Assembly (NCBI RefSeq): GCF_021155775.2
Contig: NC_060232.1
Span: forward strand, 20,033,922 to 20,097,921
Length of the DNA: 64,000 bases
Direction of reading: 5' to 3'
DNA from: Neodiprion pinetum
Lineage: Eukaryota > Arthropoda > Insecta > Hymenoptera > Diprionidae
Made by a program: the position numbers and the translations under genes. Within the stretch, counting starts at the first letter, position 1. Each line of letters opens with the position of its first letter. Positions 1 through 11,351 of this stretch are shown in pieces. The notes beneath the pieces were generated by a model. It made no database searches. It was not told where the DNA came from and was given only the letters and a program-made list of their open reading frames with translations.

Positions 1-608
1 TAGAACGGATGCATAGTGTCCTGAAAGACTGTATTCGAACTGCCTGCAAAGAGAGAGTACACACTTGGGACAAGGTTTTAACAGAAATGGCACGTGCTTA
101 TAAAACTTCCGTTCATCAATCAACATGTGAAACGCCTCACAACCTCATGTTTTGTCATGAAGCCAACAATCCTGACAGTTTCCGCGAAAACCGATTGGAA
201 ACCGTGATTAATAAGAAAATGTTGTGGATACGAAAATGGGAGGAACGGTTCGAGAAAGCTCTGGTCCGGCTTACCAAATCCAGAGAGAAAAACCAAAAAC
301 AAGTGGACCAAGGAACGCGACGACAAACACCTTTATATCAAGTAGGAGATAAAGTAATGATCCATACACGACAGAACGCCTTGGAAAGGATTTGGAATGG
401 ACCATTCGTCGTCATCAGGATCAACGAACAAAAAGGAGATATCACTTACAAGAAAACCACGGATTATTCCACAACATCTTATTGGAAGACTCATCTAAAT
501 AATACCAAACCGTACTACGAATACGACACCGGATCAAGGGAAATCGATCCAATCCCTAGAATTAAATTAAAACGGGTTCAAGGTAACGATTGGATCTCCA
601 CGGAATAG
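1..608 (+). CDS. pol: C-terminal part of a Gypsy/errantivirus-like integrase (pol 3' end), cut by the window edge
   Basis: The frame is open from the first bases and ends at TAG 606-608; the first Met at position 9 is internal, because codons for Glu-Arg precede it. The start reads ERMHSVLKDCIR, typical of the end of the integrase core in Gypsy-type elements. Near residues 122-160 a GPY/F-like module is visible (WNGPFVVIRINE), which lies in the C-terminal DNA/chromatin-binding part of Ty3/Gypsy and retroviral integrases. The enzyme would insert the element's cDNA into the host chromosome. The env remnant follows directly downstream. Family assignment is confident; the exact genus is inferred from env. 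Confidence 0.85.
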   Translation, partial: ERMHSVLKDCIRTACKERVHTWDKVLTEMARAYKTSVHQSTCETPHNLMFCHEANNPDSFRENRLETVINKKMLWIRKWEERFEKALVRLTKSREKNQKQVDQGTRRQTPLYQVGDKVMIHTRQNALERIWNGPFVVIRINEQKGDITYKKTTDYSTTSYWKTHLNNTKPYYEYDTGSREIDPIPRIKLKRVQGNDWISTE

Positions 609-631
609 AGTCTTAGTTTCTTTTGTTATAG

Positions 632-2589
632 GTATAGCAGTCTATCCCTAGCCTACTTCGATGTCTCCGTTATCAATGGGACTTTACTCCAGGAAGAAGT
701 GGGCAAAGTATACATGTACCAGGAAAGGTGGAAGATATTTCAATCCATTAACGCAAGTGGGTTCACCAAACCATTACTCGACATCCGCAACAAACTCGAA
801 GGCCTCCAGACGATACGGGATAACTATCTGGACCACTGGAATCCTGGTCAACGATCCCTCGCCCAGTCCGCCCTGGACGCTTTAGATTCAGAATTTGCCC
901 GTGCCTCGTCACACAAGAATATTTTGGAAATCAGCTTAGACTTGGTTGCGCCTATTCTTCAAATGACGCCCCGCCCCTCTAAATTAAGGGAATCTCAATC
1001 CCACGGAACCAAAACAAGTACTCCGAAAGCGCTCACACCGAGCGATGTTACTTACGAAGCCTCACACGAAGTTGAGGCAGTATTTGGAAAACATATCGTT
1101 CTGGCGGGTCTGGCAAATGAAATGTATCCCCTAAGGAAATCTTATCTCTCACCGAACATCAGACCGAAAAGAGGAATGTTTAACTTTTTAGGAACAATCC
1201 AAAAATCAATCTATGGAACTGCTGACGCGGATGATTTGGAAATAATTAATGGGAATCTAGCCTCACTAAAAAATGTAACGGACACTCTAAATCTTGTTGT
1301 AACAAAGTCCTTGCACATCAACCACGTCCAAATTGACACCTTGAATACAAATCAGCTCAAACTTAAACACTCTTTGGAAACTGTATGGGGACAATTAGAA
1401 TCACTAAAAATAAAAGGTAACGAAACGCTTGCTTATCAGGAATACACGGAAGCCATAACTCTAAATTTATTCGAAATTAAGGAACTGCAACGACTAATCG
1501 ATTTGGTAATGATTGCCATCCAATTAGGAAGGCATGGTATCATCGATAATACCCTTTTTACTCCAAAGGAGCTTATGACAGCTCTTCAAGCTATCGATGC
1601 CAATAACAAAAAGACACTAATACCTATTAAGGAGAAAAATTACGAGAAGTTTATTAAAATAAGTGATTTAACTATAACCACAGATAAAGGCAAACTTATC
1701 GATGCTCACAGTGCCTTACTTAGAAAAGGAACCTTGGGTAATAATTCAGAATACCCCGGTACCCTTAAAAATTAATCACACTTATGTAGCGCTTAACCCA
1801 ACTTATGCTTTGAAATTAGTACGTAAGAATTTTATAAGAGAAGTCACATTTTCTCAACTGAAACAGATAACCGATTATTTTATTGCTGATTACCGTGATG
1901 TGGGACATCGCAACGATACTATAGAACTTTGTGAGAAAATAACTGATCCCATACCACGAGAATGCACCCTGAGTCGTTTTCTCGTCATAGATATTGCTTA
2001 CATAAGAACGCAGGGATCGCAAATAATCTTACCTTCAAAGCCAATTGAGGTAACCATAACATGCTCTTTAATGCAGAGTTTTATTATTCAAATCACTAAG
2101 CCATCCCTGATAACCACAAATCAGAGCTGTGAACTTCAAACTTTGAAAACGCGAGTCAAATTAATCGTAGAATATATGACTTCTCAATTAACAGAAATAC
2201 ACGCAGATACCATTTCCCCGCTACACAAATTTGTAACAGGCCGGGAAATTGTATTGCATCACGTGATTAACTTGGATACCCTCAAGGATCAAGGACAAGC
2301 CATTTTAGACCTTGAGAGTGTCCTCGCGAGTAACAAACCGACCCTTCGGGTCAACAATGCATGAGCTAACTTCAAAAGTATAGGGATCCCATCAATAGCT
2401 GCCATTTCTGGAACGATATCCGTTTTGTCTATTCTACTCTTGCTGTGGAAATTCAATATACCCACCTATATTTCAGCGTTCACCGGATATTGTTGCCAAA
2501 GGATTCCCTCTGCTTTGGAAGTATTAGAACAAAGGAAATTAAAACGCAAGATTCAAGAACAGGCTAAACGTAACGAAAGAGTCCTATGA
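632..2589 (+). pseudogene. env: Errantivirus-like env (fusion glycoprotein homologue), frameshifted and with an internal stop
   Basis: The gene lies directly after pol, in the same frame as pol's end. A pyrimidine-rich tract ending in TTATAG at 626-631 looks like the splice acceptor that such env mRNAs use, so no ATG is expected at the start. A furin-type site RPKRG is encoded at 1161-1175, followed by a hydrophobic, Gly-containing segment as in insect errantivirus/baculovirus F-type proteins. The frame shifts between about 1745 and 1775, and an in-frame TGA lies at 2362-2364. Beyond it the same frame encodes a hydrophobic membrane anchor (about 2386-2450) and a basic tail ending at TGA 2587-2589. 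The gene is therefore broken. Family inferred from layout and cleavage site. Confidence 0.75.
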
Positions 2590-2633
2590 GAAATCAGAAG
2601 CCGCAGAGACGCGCCTTTGTCTTCGTCGGGGGA

Positions 2634-3060
2634 TGTGATAGAGCTGGAACATTTGTCATAAAATGTAACAGTTTTATATTTTCTCGTAGGAACATGCCGG
2701 GGATTATTTAAATAAGTGCGAAATTCATCATGCAGCATAGCCCGCCTTGCGCGCTTGGCTTCCTTATCAGCAGCAGTGCTCAAATTACGCGATTATATGC
2801 ACTGTCGCTAAGCCCGGCGAGAGGCCGGGTAGTCAGTCTCAATACTGCCTCCCGGCATAACGCACGTCTAATTTTGCTTATACATAAATTTAATATCGCG
2901 TTAACGTCCGCACTCACAATTGTTGTAATCAATTATAACGCAATTCTCCGTTTAGAATAAACATATGAATATATATAATCGTTGCGTAATTTTCGCATGA
3001 CAAAGCGTTACCTGAATCGGAATACTCGGCTGCTCAGTGTTTGGCAGAGGTAAACATGGG
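2634..3060 (+). repeat. Probable 3' LTR of the env-bearing retroelement (3' end uncertain)
   Basis: A purine run (TCGGGGGA) ends at 2633 and is followed by TGTGATAGAG, a plausible polypurine tract and LTR start 45 bp after the env stop. Inside are a TATA-like TTATTTAAATA near 2703 and AATAAA near 2955. The 5' LTR is outside the window, so the end cannot be fixed. The coordinate given is a guess, with TG..CA endings possible near 3000 or 3055. Confidence 0.4.
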
Positions 3061-3399
3061 CCGGAAAATGGTTGTCATGACACAATCCTGATAACAAATA
3101 AATAGGATAACTAGAATAGAAATTTAATGTGAAATTGGAAAGACAGTTCTTAAAGCTGCTGCTTTATACAGGCAACCGAAAAGAGGGGTATTCATAAGTT
3201 TCATACAGTGCCAAATATAAGAACACCATACAATCGGTATAAACAAACAAACAAAAATAAAAACAGCAACAACAACAACTCTTTATTGATCACAATTATG
3301 TTTGCAAATACATGGGGGTGAAAGTAGAGTAGAGCAGGGGTTGGCAGTAGTAGTAAAAACACCCGCATTTGTACGAGAAACAAGGAAAACTGCCGAAAA

Positions 3400-3597
3400 C
3401 TTTGTCCAGGTGTAGCCGAAGACCCGAGTCCGAAGTTCCCACTAGCAAACCGGCGCCTGAACGGCGTGACCGGTCTTATATTTTTACAAGTTGCCGTTCA
3501 GGACCTAATTAACTGACAGGCCGAGGATTTGAACCCAAGTCCCCTCGCTTCGCAGCTGCGAGTACTAGCACCTGAGCCACTACCGTCGGTGATAAAA
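3400..3597 (-). repeat. tRNA-derived SINE-like sequence with RNA polymerase III boxes
   Basis: On the minus strand an A-box-like TAGTGGCTCAGGTG (3571-3584) and a B-box GGGTTCAAATCC (3525-3536) lie about 35 nt apart, the spacing found in tRNA genes. The acceptor arms do not pair into a full cloverleaf, and the sequence runs on into a non-tRNA body. It therefore looks like a SINE head rather than a working tRNA gene. No A-rich tail was found on this strand, so the 3' end is uncertain. Confidence 0.5.
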
Positions 3598-5770
3598 AAT
3601 ATAGATAAATTTAGTAACACACGGAAGCTTATATTAACGAAAATTCATAACAGATTACACGCTACACTTACGGTATAAACTTACTGCGAAATAGTAATTA
3701 CAGATAACTGAATACAAATCAAAGCGTAATATTCCACCGTTGCATTACACAGGAATGTACTCTACATCGGTTTAGATCCAATACAAGATATATTGATACT
3801 TAGCCGAATACTGCGAGAATTAACCATACACTTAACTCAATATTAAGCTAGACTGAACAATGATAACACTATGTGACACGACATCAGTACTTGTAAAACT
3901 GATACCTATAATAGATTGCTATTATTGTCAGTATGTAGGCAGTGGTTATCTTATATTTCTATCACGTCTTATTTTTGAGGTACCCGCCAATAATTTTTTT
4001 AACGACCCTCATCTTACGCATACAGTAGAACCCAGATTAACCAGGCTGCTCGATACTGAAGAATCCACGGACAAGTGAAATCACGGTTAATCCGAATTAT
4101 AAGTAATTTCCGGTCGATGGACTAGCAATAGTCGAGCATAAGACGCAATATACGTTTCAAGTATATATATATATATATATATAACACATTTATATTTACG
4201 AAGATGGCAGCACAGTCTACGCAGCGACTGTGCGCAAGCGTAGACGGATATGAAAAATGGAGTGAGAGCTCGTGCGAGAGCTAGAGAGAAGCGCCGGGAG
4301 ATTATCGTAAGAGACGCTGTAAGACTCGTACACGCGAAGCATCGCATAGGTAATAGTCATGTAATATAATTAGTACCCTAGGGAATAAAGCTGTTATTTG
4401 TCAGTAAATATTAAAACGTGATCTTCTCATCATTATCCTCATCCAAACAATACGAACTACGAGTATTTAAACAAGTCAAACAAATTTCAAGGCCGTTTCA
4501 AGACAACTGCCTTGTATTTTACACCTCTCATTTCTATATTTGTTTTCAACTTTATATTTAGTGGTTGAATGTTTGCAAATAATGTATATATTAAGTATAT
4601 ATATTTTTAGTTATTTTACCAATAATTCTAATTATAAGTAACCGTACTTAAAAAATAATATGTGTTAGAAAAAAAATACGTATAAAATTTTGTCTAGCGA
4701 TAGGTATAAATAAATAAACAATACATTTTTAAGAAGGTACTTAAATCTTATATGCAGTGCAATCGAAACAACACGGGAATCGTTCTATACAGCTAACGCG
4801 ACTTAAAACATAACATGATCTTACGAACAAACATTACACGAGAATATACTGTATATCTAGCTCGATACATAACAATGCAATACAATGCCAGTCGACATCA
4901 ATCTTAAGTCTAAAACCACGCAGTGAATCAAAAATTTCTCTCGACATTCTTTCCAGAACATAATTGCAACGAAAGTTTGAATATTTTTTATATTGTTTGA
5001 ACAAATATAAAGTTTTTACTCACCTAGTTCCTCAATATTTAAATCAAATCATTTCTTCTATTTCTCAAGCTCCATTTACATGTTCGATGGATCGTGGTAC
5101 CCCAACGTTTGAATTAGTGTTGAAGAAATTTTTGAATGATCCGTACCAAACTGCGCTCACAATTGGATAAATATAATAATATGGAAACTTTTGAAAATTT
5201 AATACTTCTTTCACGAATTAAATAAAATGTATTCATGTTTTCCGTCACATAAATAAATAATGTTTTACATAATATAATTGTAAATAACAATATACTTTCA
5301 AAAAAACGATTTATTCTTGATTTAACCTTTCAAACATTATTTTAGACGTGAAGGACACTTTTCCGTATAGCCAATATGTTGTTAGATCTGAATAATTTAT
5401 GGTACAGAATTCGAATCTAGCACGCTTTTTATAAGAACTTTACTTACAAGATGACGGAAATTCAACTGTTAAATTAGACGCATGAGCTTACACGTTACAT
5501 ATATGGTAATATCTAATCCAGTGTAGAGTTATACATATAACAGTGTTCCAGTCTGATTTTAAGTCACAGATAGTAGAAGCCCCCGTGACAGGGTCAATCT
5601 TCACTCTAGCCCATTATACCCTTTAGTCTTCACAATCACATCATTCAGTTGTTTAGCTAACAGCTAGGGAGGCTCGAGTACAGGAGGACGATCAGCCCCA
5701 TCTTTCCGCATTGGAACAGCTTGTCAAAATTGGACAGAGATTTTAGTTGAAACGTCAAGCGTTTATAGGC
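3598..5770. other. AT-rich region without recognisable gene
   Basis: Only short, unsupported open frames occur. A pogo/Tigger-like terminus (CAGTAGAACCCAGATTAACC) starts at 4024 and a related inverted stretch ending CGGTTAATCC follows about 60 bp later, so a small decayed pogo-type MITE may lie at about 4024-4100. A (TA)n microsatellite occupies about 4161-4183. Nothing else is supported. Confidence 0.4.
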
Positions 5771-5772
5771 AG

Positions 5773-6393
5773 TGGCCAGTGCGGATTTTAGCAACACTGG
5801 CGCCCAAGGTAAGATAATCGTGACGGCGCCCACTTAAGGGCATGATTCACAAACAACAATTAGCAATTTTCTGCTTGACAAATCTAAATGGGTATAAATA
5901 AATAATCGGTAATTATTATAAGACTTCTAAATTTAAATAACTTTCCTTACGCTTTATCCGGAGCTAACGACGTGGACGTAGAAAGTTTAGCAGCTCCTTT
6001 GTGTATTTTTTTACATTTTTTGTATTTTCAGTCATTTTTTTGTATTTCTTGTATTTTTATATTTTTTTGTATTTTTTTTTTGTGTTATTTCTTAATCTTT
6101 CATTCAAACTATGGGGCTTACAAATAACAGAAACCTAGTAAAATTTCACTTTTCGGGCCCTTTTGTCGGCGAATGCATATACAAGGTCAGTGAAATTCAA
6201 TTTTTTGGCAACTTCATTCTCAACAGAGAGCGTAGCTCAATTGGTGAGTCTTGATTGTGAAATCGTTGACTGCACGTCATACATTTTTATCAGGTTAAGT
6301 TGTGAAAAACTGCGTTATCCGCTAGCCGCTGTGACAGGAATTGTTACCAAGGTACGAAATGCAATCCATACATTTGGATATAGTCCCTGAACG
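5773..6393 (-). other. 3' flank of the old hAT element (hAT-A)
   Basis: Downstream of the hAT-A reading frame on the minus strand. The segment from 5773 (CAGTGGCCAGTGCGGATTTT) followed by repeated GGCGCCC words resembles hAT-type terminal sequences. T-rich low-complexity DNA lies at 6000-6090. The terminus is a guess because the partner end near 25.4-26 kb was not identified. Confidence 0.3.
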
Positions 6394-7522
6394 TTACGCT
6401 GTTTTATGAAATTCAAAACGCAAATGGGGATAACATCGTTCCGGAAGAAAAGCTCTGAGACTTATGAGCTCGTCACATAGTAAATTTCCATCTATATCAG
6501 AATTGGAACCAAGAGTAAGTTTCTGTTCGAGATTATTGCAGAATACTTTAAGTTTATTTCTCTCGGGGATTTGTGGAACATTATGCAAAATAGACTATGT
6601 TTCTGCATAATCATGCGACTGTTCGAACCTCTCTGTCAACGACGTTAAAAAGGTGTCCAGCAATTTATTGAAGAATTCTATTTCAAATTGTTTTTTCACG
6701 AGATCGAACAGGCTCATCCGTGGCCTTTCACCAGCCTGACGTTTTATGCGTCGCGAGCGCGTCATCGGCTTGAAAGTAGGTTCGATTTGAAGTTCTTCTG
6801 CTGGGCCATTTGCCATTAACATAGCATTTTTGTGGATTCACCGAGGTCGACGTTTTTCGATTACAGAGATTTGCTGACGATATTAATTTGAAAGAGAATC
6901 TCGTACCAAACAACTAAAGAAATTGGGAACCTGAAATATTTCAATTGCTCTACTTCGTATGAAATACTAGCGTCAGTTTTCTCACTTTCGTTAGCCAAAG
7001 TGAGTAAAGCACCATGGACCTCGCAAATTTGATACTGGACAGCTTTCACACTATTTATCTTAGCTTCCCAACGTGTACCGCCAAGTTTTTTCAAATTATA
7101 AAGTTTTACGTGATCAGTTGGGATTTTCCATCAATTGACAGAAGCAGAAAACAGAGTGAATAATCCCTGCAAAACCCCAAACAACGTTACGAATTTCACC
7201 GATGATTTAGCAGCGTCGCATAGTACAAGATTGTAACTATGGCAGATACACGATACAAAGAAAGCCAATGGATTTAAATCGTAAATTCTATTTTGTACAC
7301 GGATATTTTTTTCCTTCATGTTTGCTCCATTATCATACCCCTGAACGCGACAATTGCCTGACTCAAATCCGTGTTAGTTTTTTACGTTCAGAATTACTTC
7401 CGTGAACCCTGCACCACTAGCGTCACCGACCGGAATGAACTCTGTGAAATGCTCTTTAATATTGACATTGCTATCTCAGACGAGTCAGCGAATCGAATCG
7501 TTAGAAACAATTGTTCAATATC
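6394..7522 (-). pseudogene. C-terminal part of hAT-A transposase (ZMYM1/DUF4371-like), several frameshifts
   Basis: Read on the minus strand, three frames together follow the order of ZMYM1-like hAT transposases: a core block around 7330-7510 (EQLFLTIRF, then VQGYDNGANM), a block with CICHSYNLVL at about 7240, GTRWEAKINSVKAV at about 7060, and a C-terminal dimerisation-type region near 6400-6600 ending around LISLRAFLPERCYP. Frameshifts separate the blocks near 7480, 7110, 6860 and 6600. The family is a DNA transposase, sometimes domesticated as ZMYM1-type zinc finger proteins. Upstream exon material continues at 8124, on the far side of a solo LTR. Confidence 0.75.
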
Positions 7523-7526
7523 ATTT

Positions 7527-8119
7527 TGTAGCACGAATTAGCGAAAACGCGACAGCTAAACACGAGATCGTAATTCGGACAAATGGGTGCCTATCTACGT
7601 CACCGAATTCTACGAATTATTATTACGTATAATCGTATTATTGGGCGCCAAAAAGCTTATTTTCTATTTTGCTACCTTACCTGGTCATGTGACCGGTTAG
7701 CTCGCGGTATACAATCGGCATCTGGTCTTGATGAGCGTTCGAGGCTCCCGGCAATCGAAGTTGAGCTAATTTCCTTGGAAGCGGATTGGGATGGACTTGA
7801 AGGAAATTACACAGATTGTAAATTATCACCGTACCTTGTTTATTATTATAATATTTAGTCTTCCAAACTTCCTCACTTACACAAGCTCACTAGCTTCTTT
7901 TAAATTTTCTTCTTCACACTCAGCACGTGTTGCTCGCTACTATACTGTAGGACAAAGACTGCCCGCTGCCGCGCCATGGGCACAGATCGGCGTGTCAACA
8001 GCTCGGCTACACGAATCCCTGCTTGTCATGGCTGTTCGGCGCGCGTATTTAAAACCAAACCAAGCTCGACTAGGTTCTTAAAACTCTATAAAGAGGCGAG
8101 TCAAGTTTACCTCGCCACA
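7527..8119 (-). repeat. Solo LTR inserted in hAT-A, 4-bp TSD (ATTT)
   Basis: On the minus strand the insert begins TGTGGCGAGG (8119) and ends GTGCTACA (7527), so it has TG..CA ends. Identical ATTT words flank it at 7523-7526 and 8120-8123. Removing the insert and one TSD copy rejoins the hAT-A frame (TPDI directly before NDIEQLF), which fixes both borders. A TATA-like TTTAAATA and an AATAAA lie inside. A 4-bp TSD fits a Gypsy-type LTR. Confidence 0.8.
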
Positions 8120-9199
8120 ATTTATATCTGGCGTGCAGTCAGTAGAGCCGTATCTAGGCAGTGACGAGATGGACGCCCGCCAAGGGCGCAGCTACCGGGG
8201 GAGTGCAAAATCGTCCATGAAAAATAATTTTTTTTTTAGATTAGTGCATTTTGTTAGGGACAAAAATTTCACGTTATTGAAATGAATGTTATTCCAGATT
8301 GTTAAAAGTTACTGTACGTAAGTAATGTGTAATTACAGTAGAACCTCGATCATCCGAACCAATTGGGATCGAGACTAGTTCGGATAATAAAAAGTTCGAA
8401 TAATCGAAACGTGGGTTTTTTGGGACGAGATTATAAACAACACCTTTTTACATAAAAACAGTACATACATATATACATGTATTAAAACTGCGCGACAAAT
8501 CTCCGTAAGCGGACTCACAACGTTCGATGAAACAAAGCGCGTTTCAGCACGCTCGATATGCGCCTTTGCATGACCACGATTCTCGCAAAGATACATTGTT
8601 ACTTACGACAGTGCGACGGTAGCGAGCAACAATGTATCTTTCGCGCCCACGCACAGTGGTTCCAAATCCCGAATCGCTGGCCAAAAACCGAAAAATGAAG
8701 TTTATATTCAAGGAATTTTACCTGTGGGGTCAGGCAGAGGGGTATTTCGGAGAACCCTTTCAAGGGTCGGTAGGTTGCAGGTGTTGCATTTAGCCGTTGG
8801 GATCTCATTCGTAGTGGAGAGCTCGAGTTGGTATAGTCGGTCGTGCGCTACGCTAGAAAAATATCGTTGTGTTCAAAGTGATATATCTTCAAGTAGAATT
8901 GAGTTATTTTAATTCTGCAAAATGGAGTCTCTTCCTGGATGTAAGTAAACTTATTATATTGTAACAGAAATATAGGATAATCGTATCTAACTTAACGTCA
9001 GAGTCGAAATCCATAATTATAAGGTATCCATGATTAATAAATAGCTTCCGAGTAACTTAAAGTCATTTAAATGTTACGCGCCGTTACGCCATATTGACTC
9101 GAGACGAATAGGGTACAGACATTCAAATTCAGGCTAGCGCGCAGGCGTCAAATTGTCGAGCGAATTATCGACCCAAGCCACGTGCGGCAGGAGCCGGCA

Positions 9200-9430
9200 C
9201 AACGACTCTTGTGTCAACCCCCGTACATAGTACATAGTTTTGTAGTTTGACTCTTGTGTCAACCCCCGTACATGGTACATAGTTCTGTATTTTGACTCTT
9301 GCGTCAAGTCTCGTACATAGTATATTTTGTGATTTGACTGTTGTGTCAATCCCCGTATAATTTGACTCTTGCGTCAATCATCGTACATAGTACTGTTTTA
9401 TAATTCGACTGTTGTGTCAATCCCGTCGTA
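9200..9430 (+). repeat. Degenerate tandem repeat with stem-loop-like units inside Transib
   Basis: Five to six units of roughly 35-52 bp each carry TTGACTCTTGTGTCAA-like words (an inverted repeat of TTGAC/GTCAA around 5-6 bases) followed by CCCCCGTACATAGTAC. Units vary by substitutions and small deletions and there are no unique spacers, so this is not a CRISPR array. It sits in the non-coding 5' half of the Transib element. Confidence 0.75.
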
Positions 9431-10371
9431 TTCTTCGAACAATTTTGAGAGTCGGATTTCGACATCAATTTGTAAGTACAAATAAACTTGTATATTCTGT
9501 CCAATTTTTTCTTTCTATACACTTGGAAATTTGAATTCTCCCTTCCTTGGGTCCCCAAACGAACTCCCTTGCGAATAGAGTTTATAATTGAAACTATTTA
9601 TTGTTATTTGTCAGCCAACTGAGCTTAGCCATTATTTCGTTTTCGTTCATTTTGATAATTAACTGGCGCCCAACATAATATAATAAAATTGTCTGAGCCT
9701 CGACAGCACTTGACCCAGGCCGCGTCGAGTAGAAGCAATTCAAAATAAAATATAATTCTGTATAAATTGTCAATAATCTTGTGAAATTATTAAACAAATA
9801 GAAGGGAGTGAGTTGCTTCTGTCTCAATATCATTGCGATTTCTTATATTAATCATACACTGAGCAGCAAAAATTATGAACATCTGCCGTAAATTCTTGTG
9901 CTTGCTGCGGAAAAAAGTTATGTTCACATTGAGTAAAAGTTAATAATTCTAAATAATTCTAATACTGGTTAAATGCCACATTATTGTATACACTCTTGAG
10001 TAATACCTCACCAAAAAATTAGGTGCACCGAGTTGCCCCTCTGGTTATGGTGAATTTTTTAATAACTGGACGCGGGAATTCAGGGACGGCGCGTGCTGGC
10101 GCGGCATGTATACTATACTGTGCGGAGTGCACCACAGTAGGGTGCGAATTTGAGTGATTTGTTTCTCATAAATATAATTATTATTGTACCGAATTCGACT
10201 ATCATTTTCATTAAAAAATCATTACTGATTCTTAAAAATTTTCTATTATTGTCTAATAGTACAAGATAATTAGGTTTGAAAATGGCAAAAAGGACTTATT
10301 TCTTAAATTTTTTAGGACAAGTAGAGGGTCATTAGAGAAGCCTAAAACCACCAAAATCCAACAAAATTTCC

Positions 10372-11351
10372 TTGTGTTGGGTCCGCCATGTTGAAAAACA
10401 TGAAAAACAGGTAATCCTCGATATCTCGGCTCCTATTGGTCGGATTTTCATTTTTTTTTTCTGCAATTCACTAACATCTACTGCATCCACTCAACGATGT
10501 TATCTTTGCGGTGCTACATTCCAAGAGTTCAATGACATCTACAACATTTGGAAGAGGAAAATAAATGAAGATCATTTGGAATATGGGATATCATCACTGC
10601 ACGCGTGGATTCGTTTTTTCGAGTGCCTTATACATATTTCATACAGATTAGAAATTAAATAATGGCAGGCTGATAAGAAAAGCATCGAAAATCGTAAAAA
10701 GACCATCCAAAAAGGTTTCCGTGAACGATTGGGACTTTTGATTGATCACCAAAACAGGGATATGGTAGCACGAATGACGGTAATACTGCGCGTCGTTTCT
10801 TTCAAAATTCCGATGTTTCCGCATCTCTAACGGGAATAGATGAGGATCTAATCAAAAGATTCCACGTGATCTTGCAAATAATATCGTGCGGGTCTGGAAT
10901 AAATGTTGATGAATTTGAAAAATACGCTGCAGAAACAGCCCGTTCATAGGTGCTACTATATCCTTGGTATTACGGGCCGACTACTGTGCACAAACTTTTA
11001 ATTCACGGCGCAAAAACAGTAGGGGTTTCCATGTTGCCGATAGGACAGATGTCCGAGGAAGCCCAGGAATCTTGCAATAAATATATAAAATCATTTAGAC
11101 TAGACTTTGCTAGAAAATTTAGTAGGAAACAAAATATGAAGGATGTTTTTGCGCGGCTTTTGATTGCATCTGACCCTCTTATCTCAAGTTTGCGTAAACT
11201 ACCAGCTAAGTCAAGCAAATCATTATCGCGTGAAGCCATGGCTTTGTTGGAATCGCCAACTGCAAACAAACCAAGAGTAGTTGCAAAGTCTGACTGCAGC
11301 GACTCTAGCGACAATAACGATAGCGATTCGGATAGCAATTGGAGCCTTTAA
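10372..11351 (+). pseudogene. Transib/RAG1-like transposase, C-terminal part, frameshifted
   Basis: A first block (to 10662, stop TAA) contains a CxxC zinc-binding motif (CYLCGATF) and the stretch SSLHAWIRFFECLIHISYR. After a broken middle part a second open frame (10926-11351) carries LYPWYYGPTTVHKLLIHG and then PIGQMSEEAQESCNKYIKSF. The last piece lines up by eye with the RAG1/Transib region holding the catalytic Glu (RAG1: SEGNESGNK), followed by an ARKFSR/DV-LL-SDP block and an acidic Ser-Asp tail. The catalytic domain would cut at the CACAGTG ends. At least one stop and one frameshift make it non-functional. Confidence 0.65.

Noticed and set aside
4161..4183. (TA)n run as an origin or regulatory site
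   Set aside because: Plain microsatellite; similar runs occur at 24256, 38350, 42249 and 54565.
7644..7660. TGGCGCCCAA as a Gypsy-type primer-binding site next to an LTR
   Set aside because: On the minus strand it lies inside the 593-bp insert whose borders are fixed by the ATTT duplication and hAT read-through, so it is internal LTR sequence, not a PBS.
8137..8200. CAGTAGAGCCGTATCTAGG as the terminus of hAT-A
   Set aside because: The exact 8-bp duplication and frame restoration show that it is the left end of the younger hAT-B element.
9134..9377. Short minus-strand open frames with repeated VRGLTQESNY-like units
   Set aside because: They are translations of the tandem repeat in Transib; repeated units keep frame by chance. 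It is not a protein-coding gene and not a CRISPR array (no unique spacers).
11003..11338. Minus-strand frame of 111 codons
   Set aside because: Mirror of the RAG1-like transposase frame on the plus strand; the Ser/Leu-rich composition comes from the acidic Ser-Asp tail.
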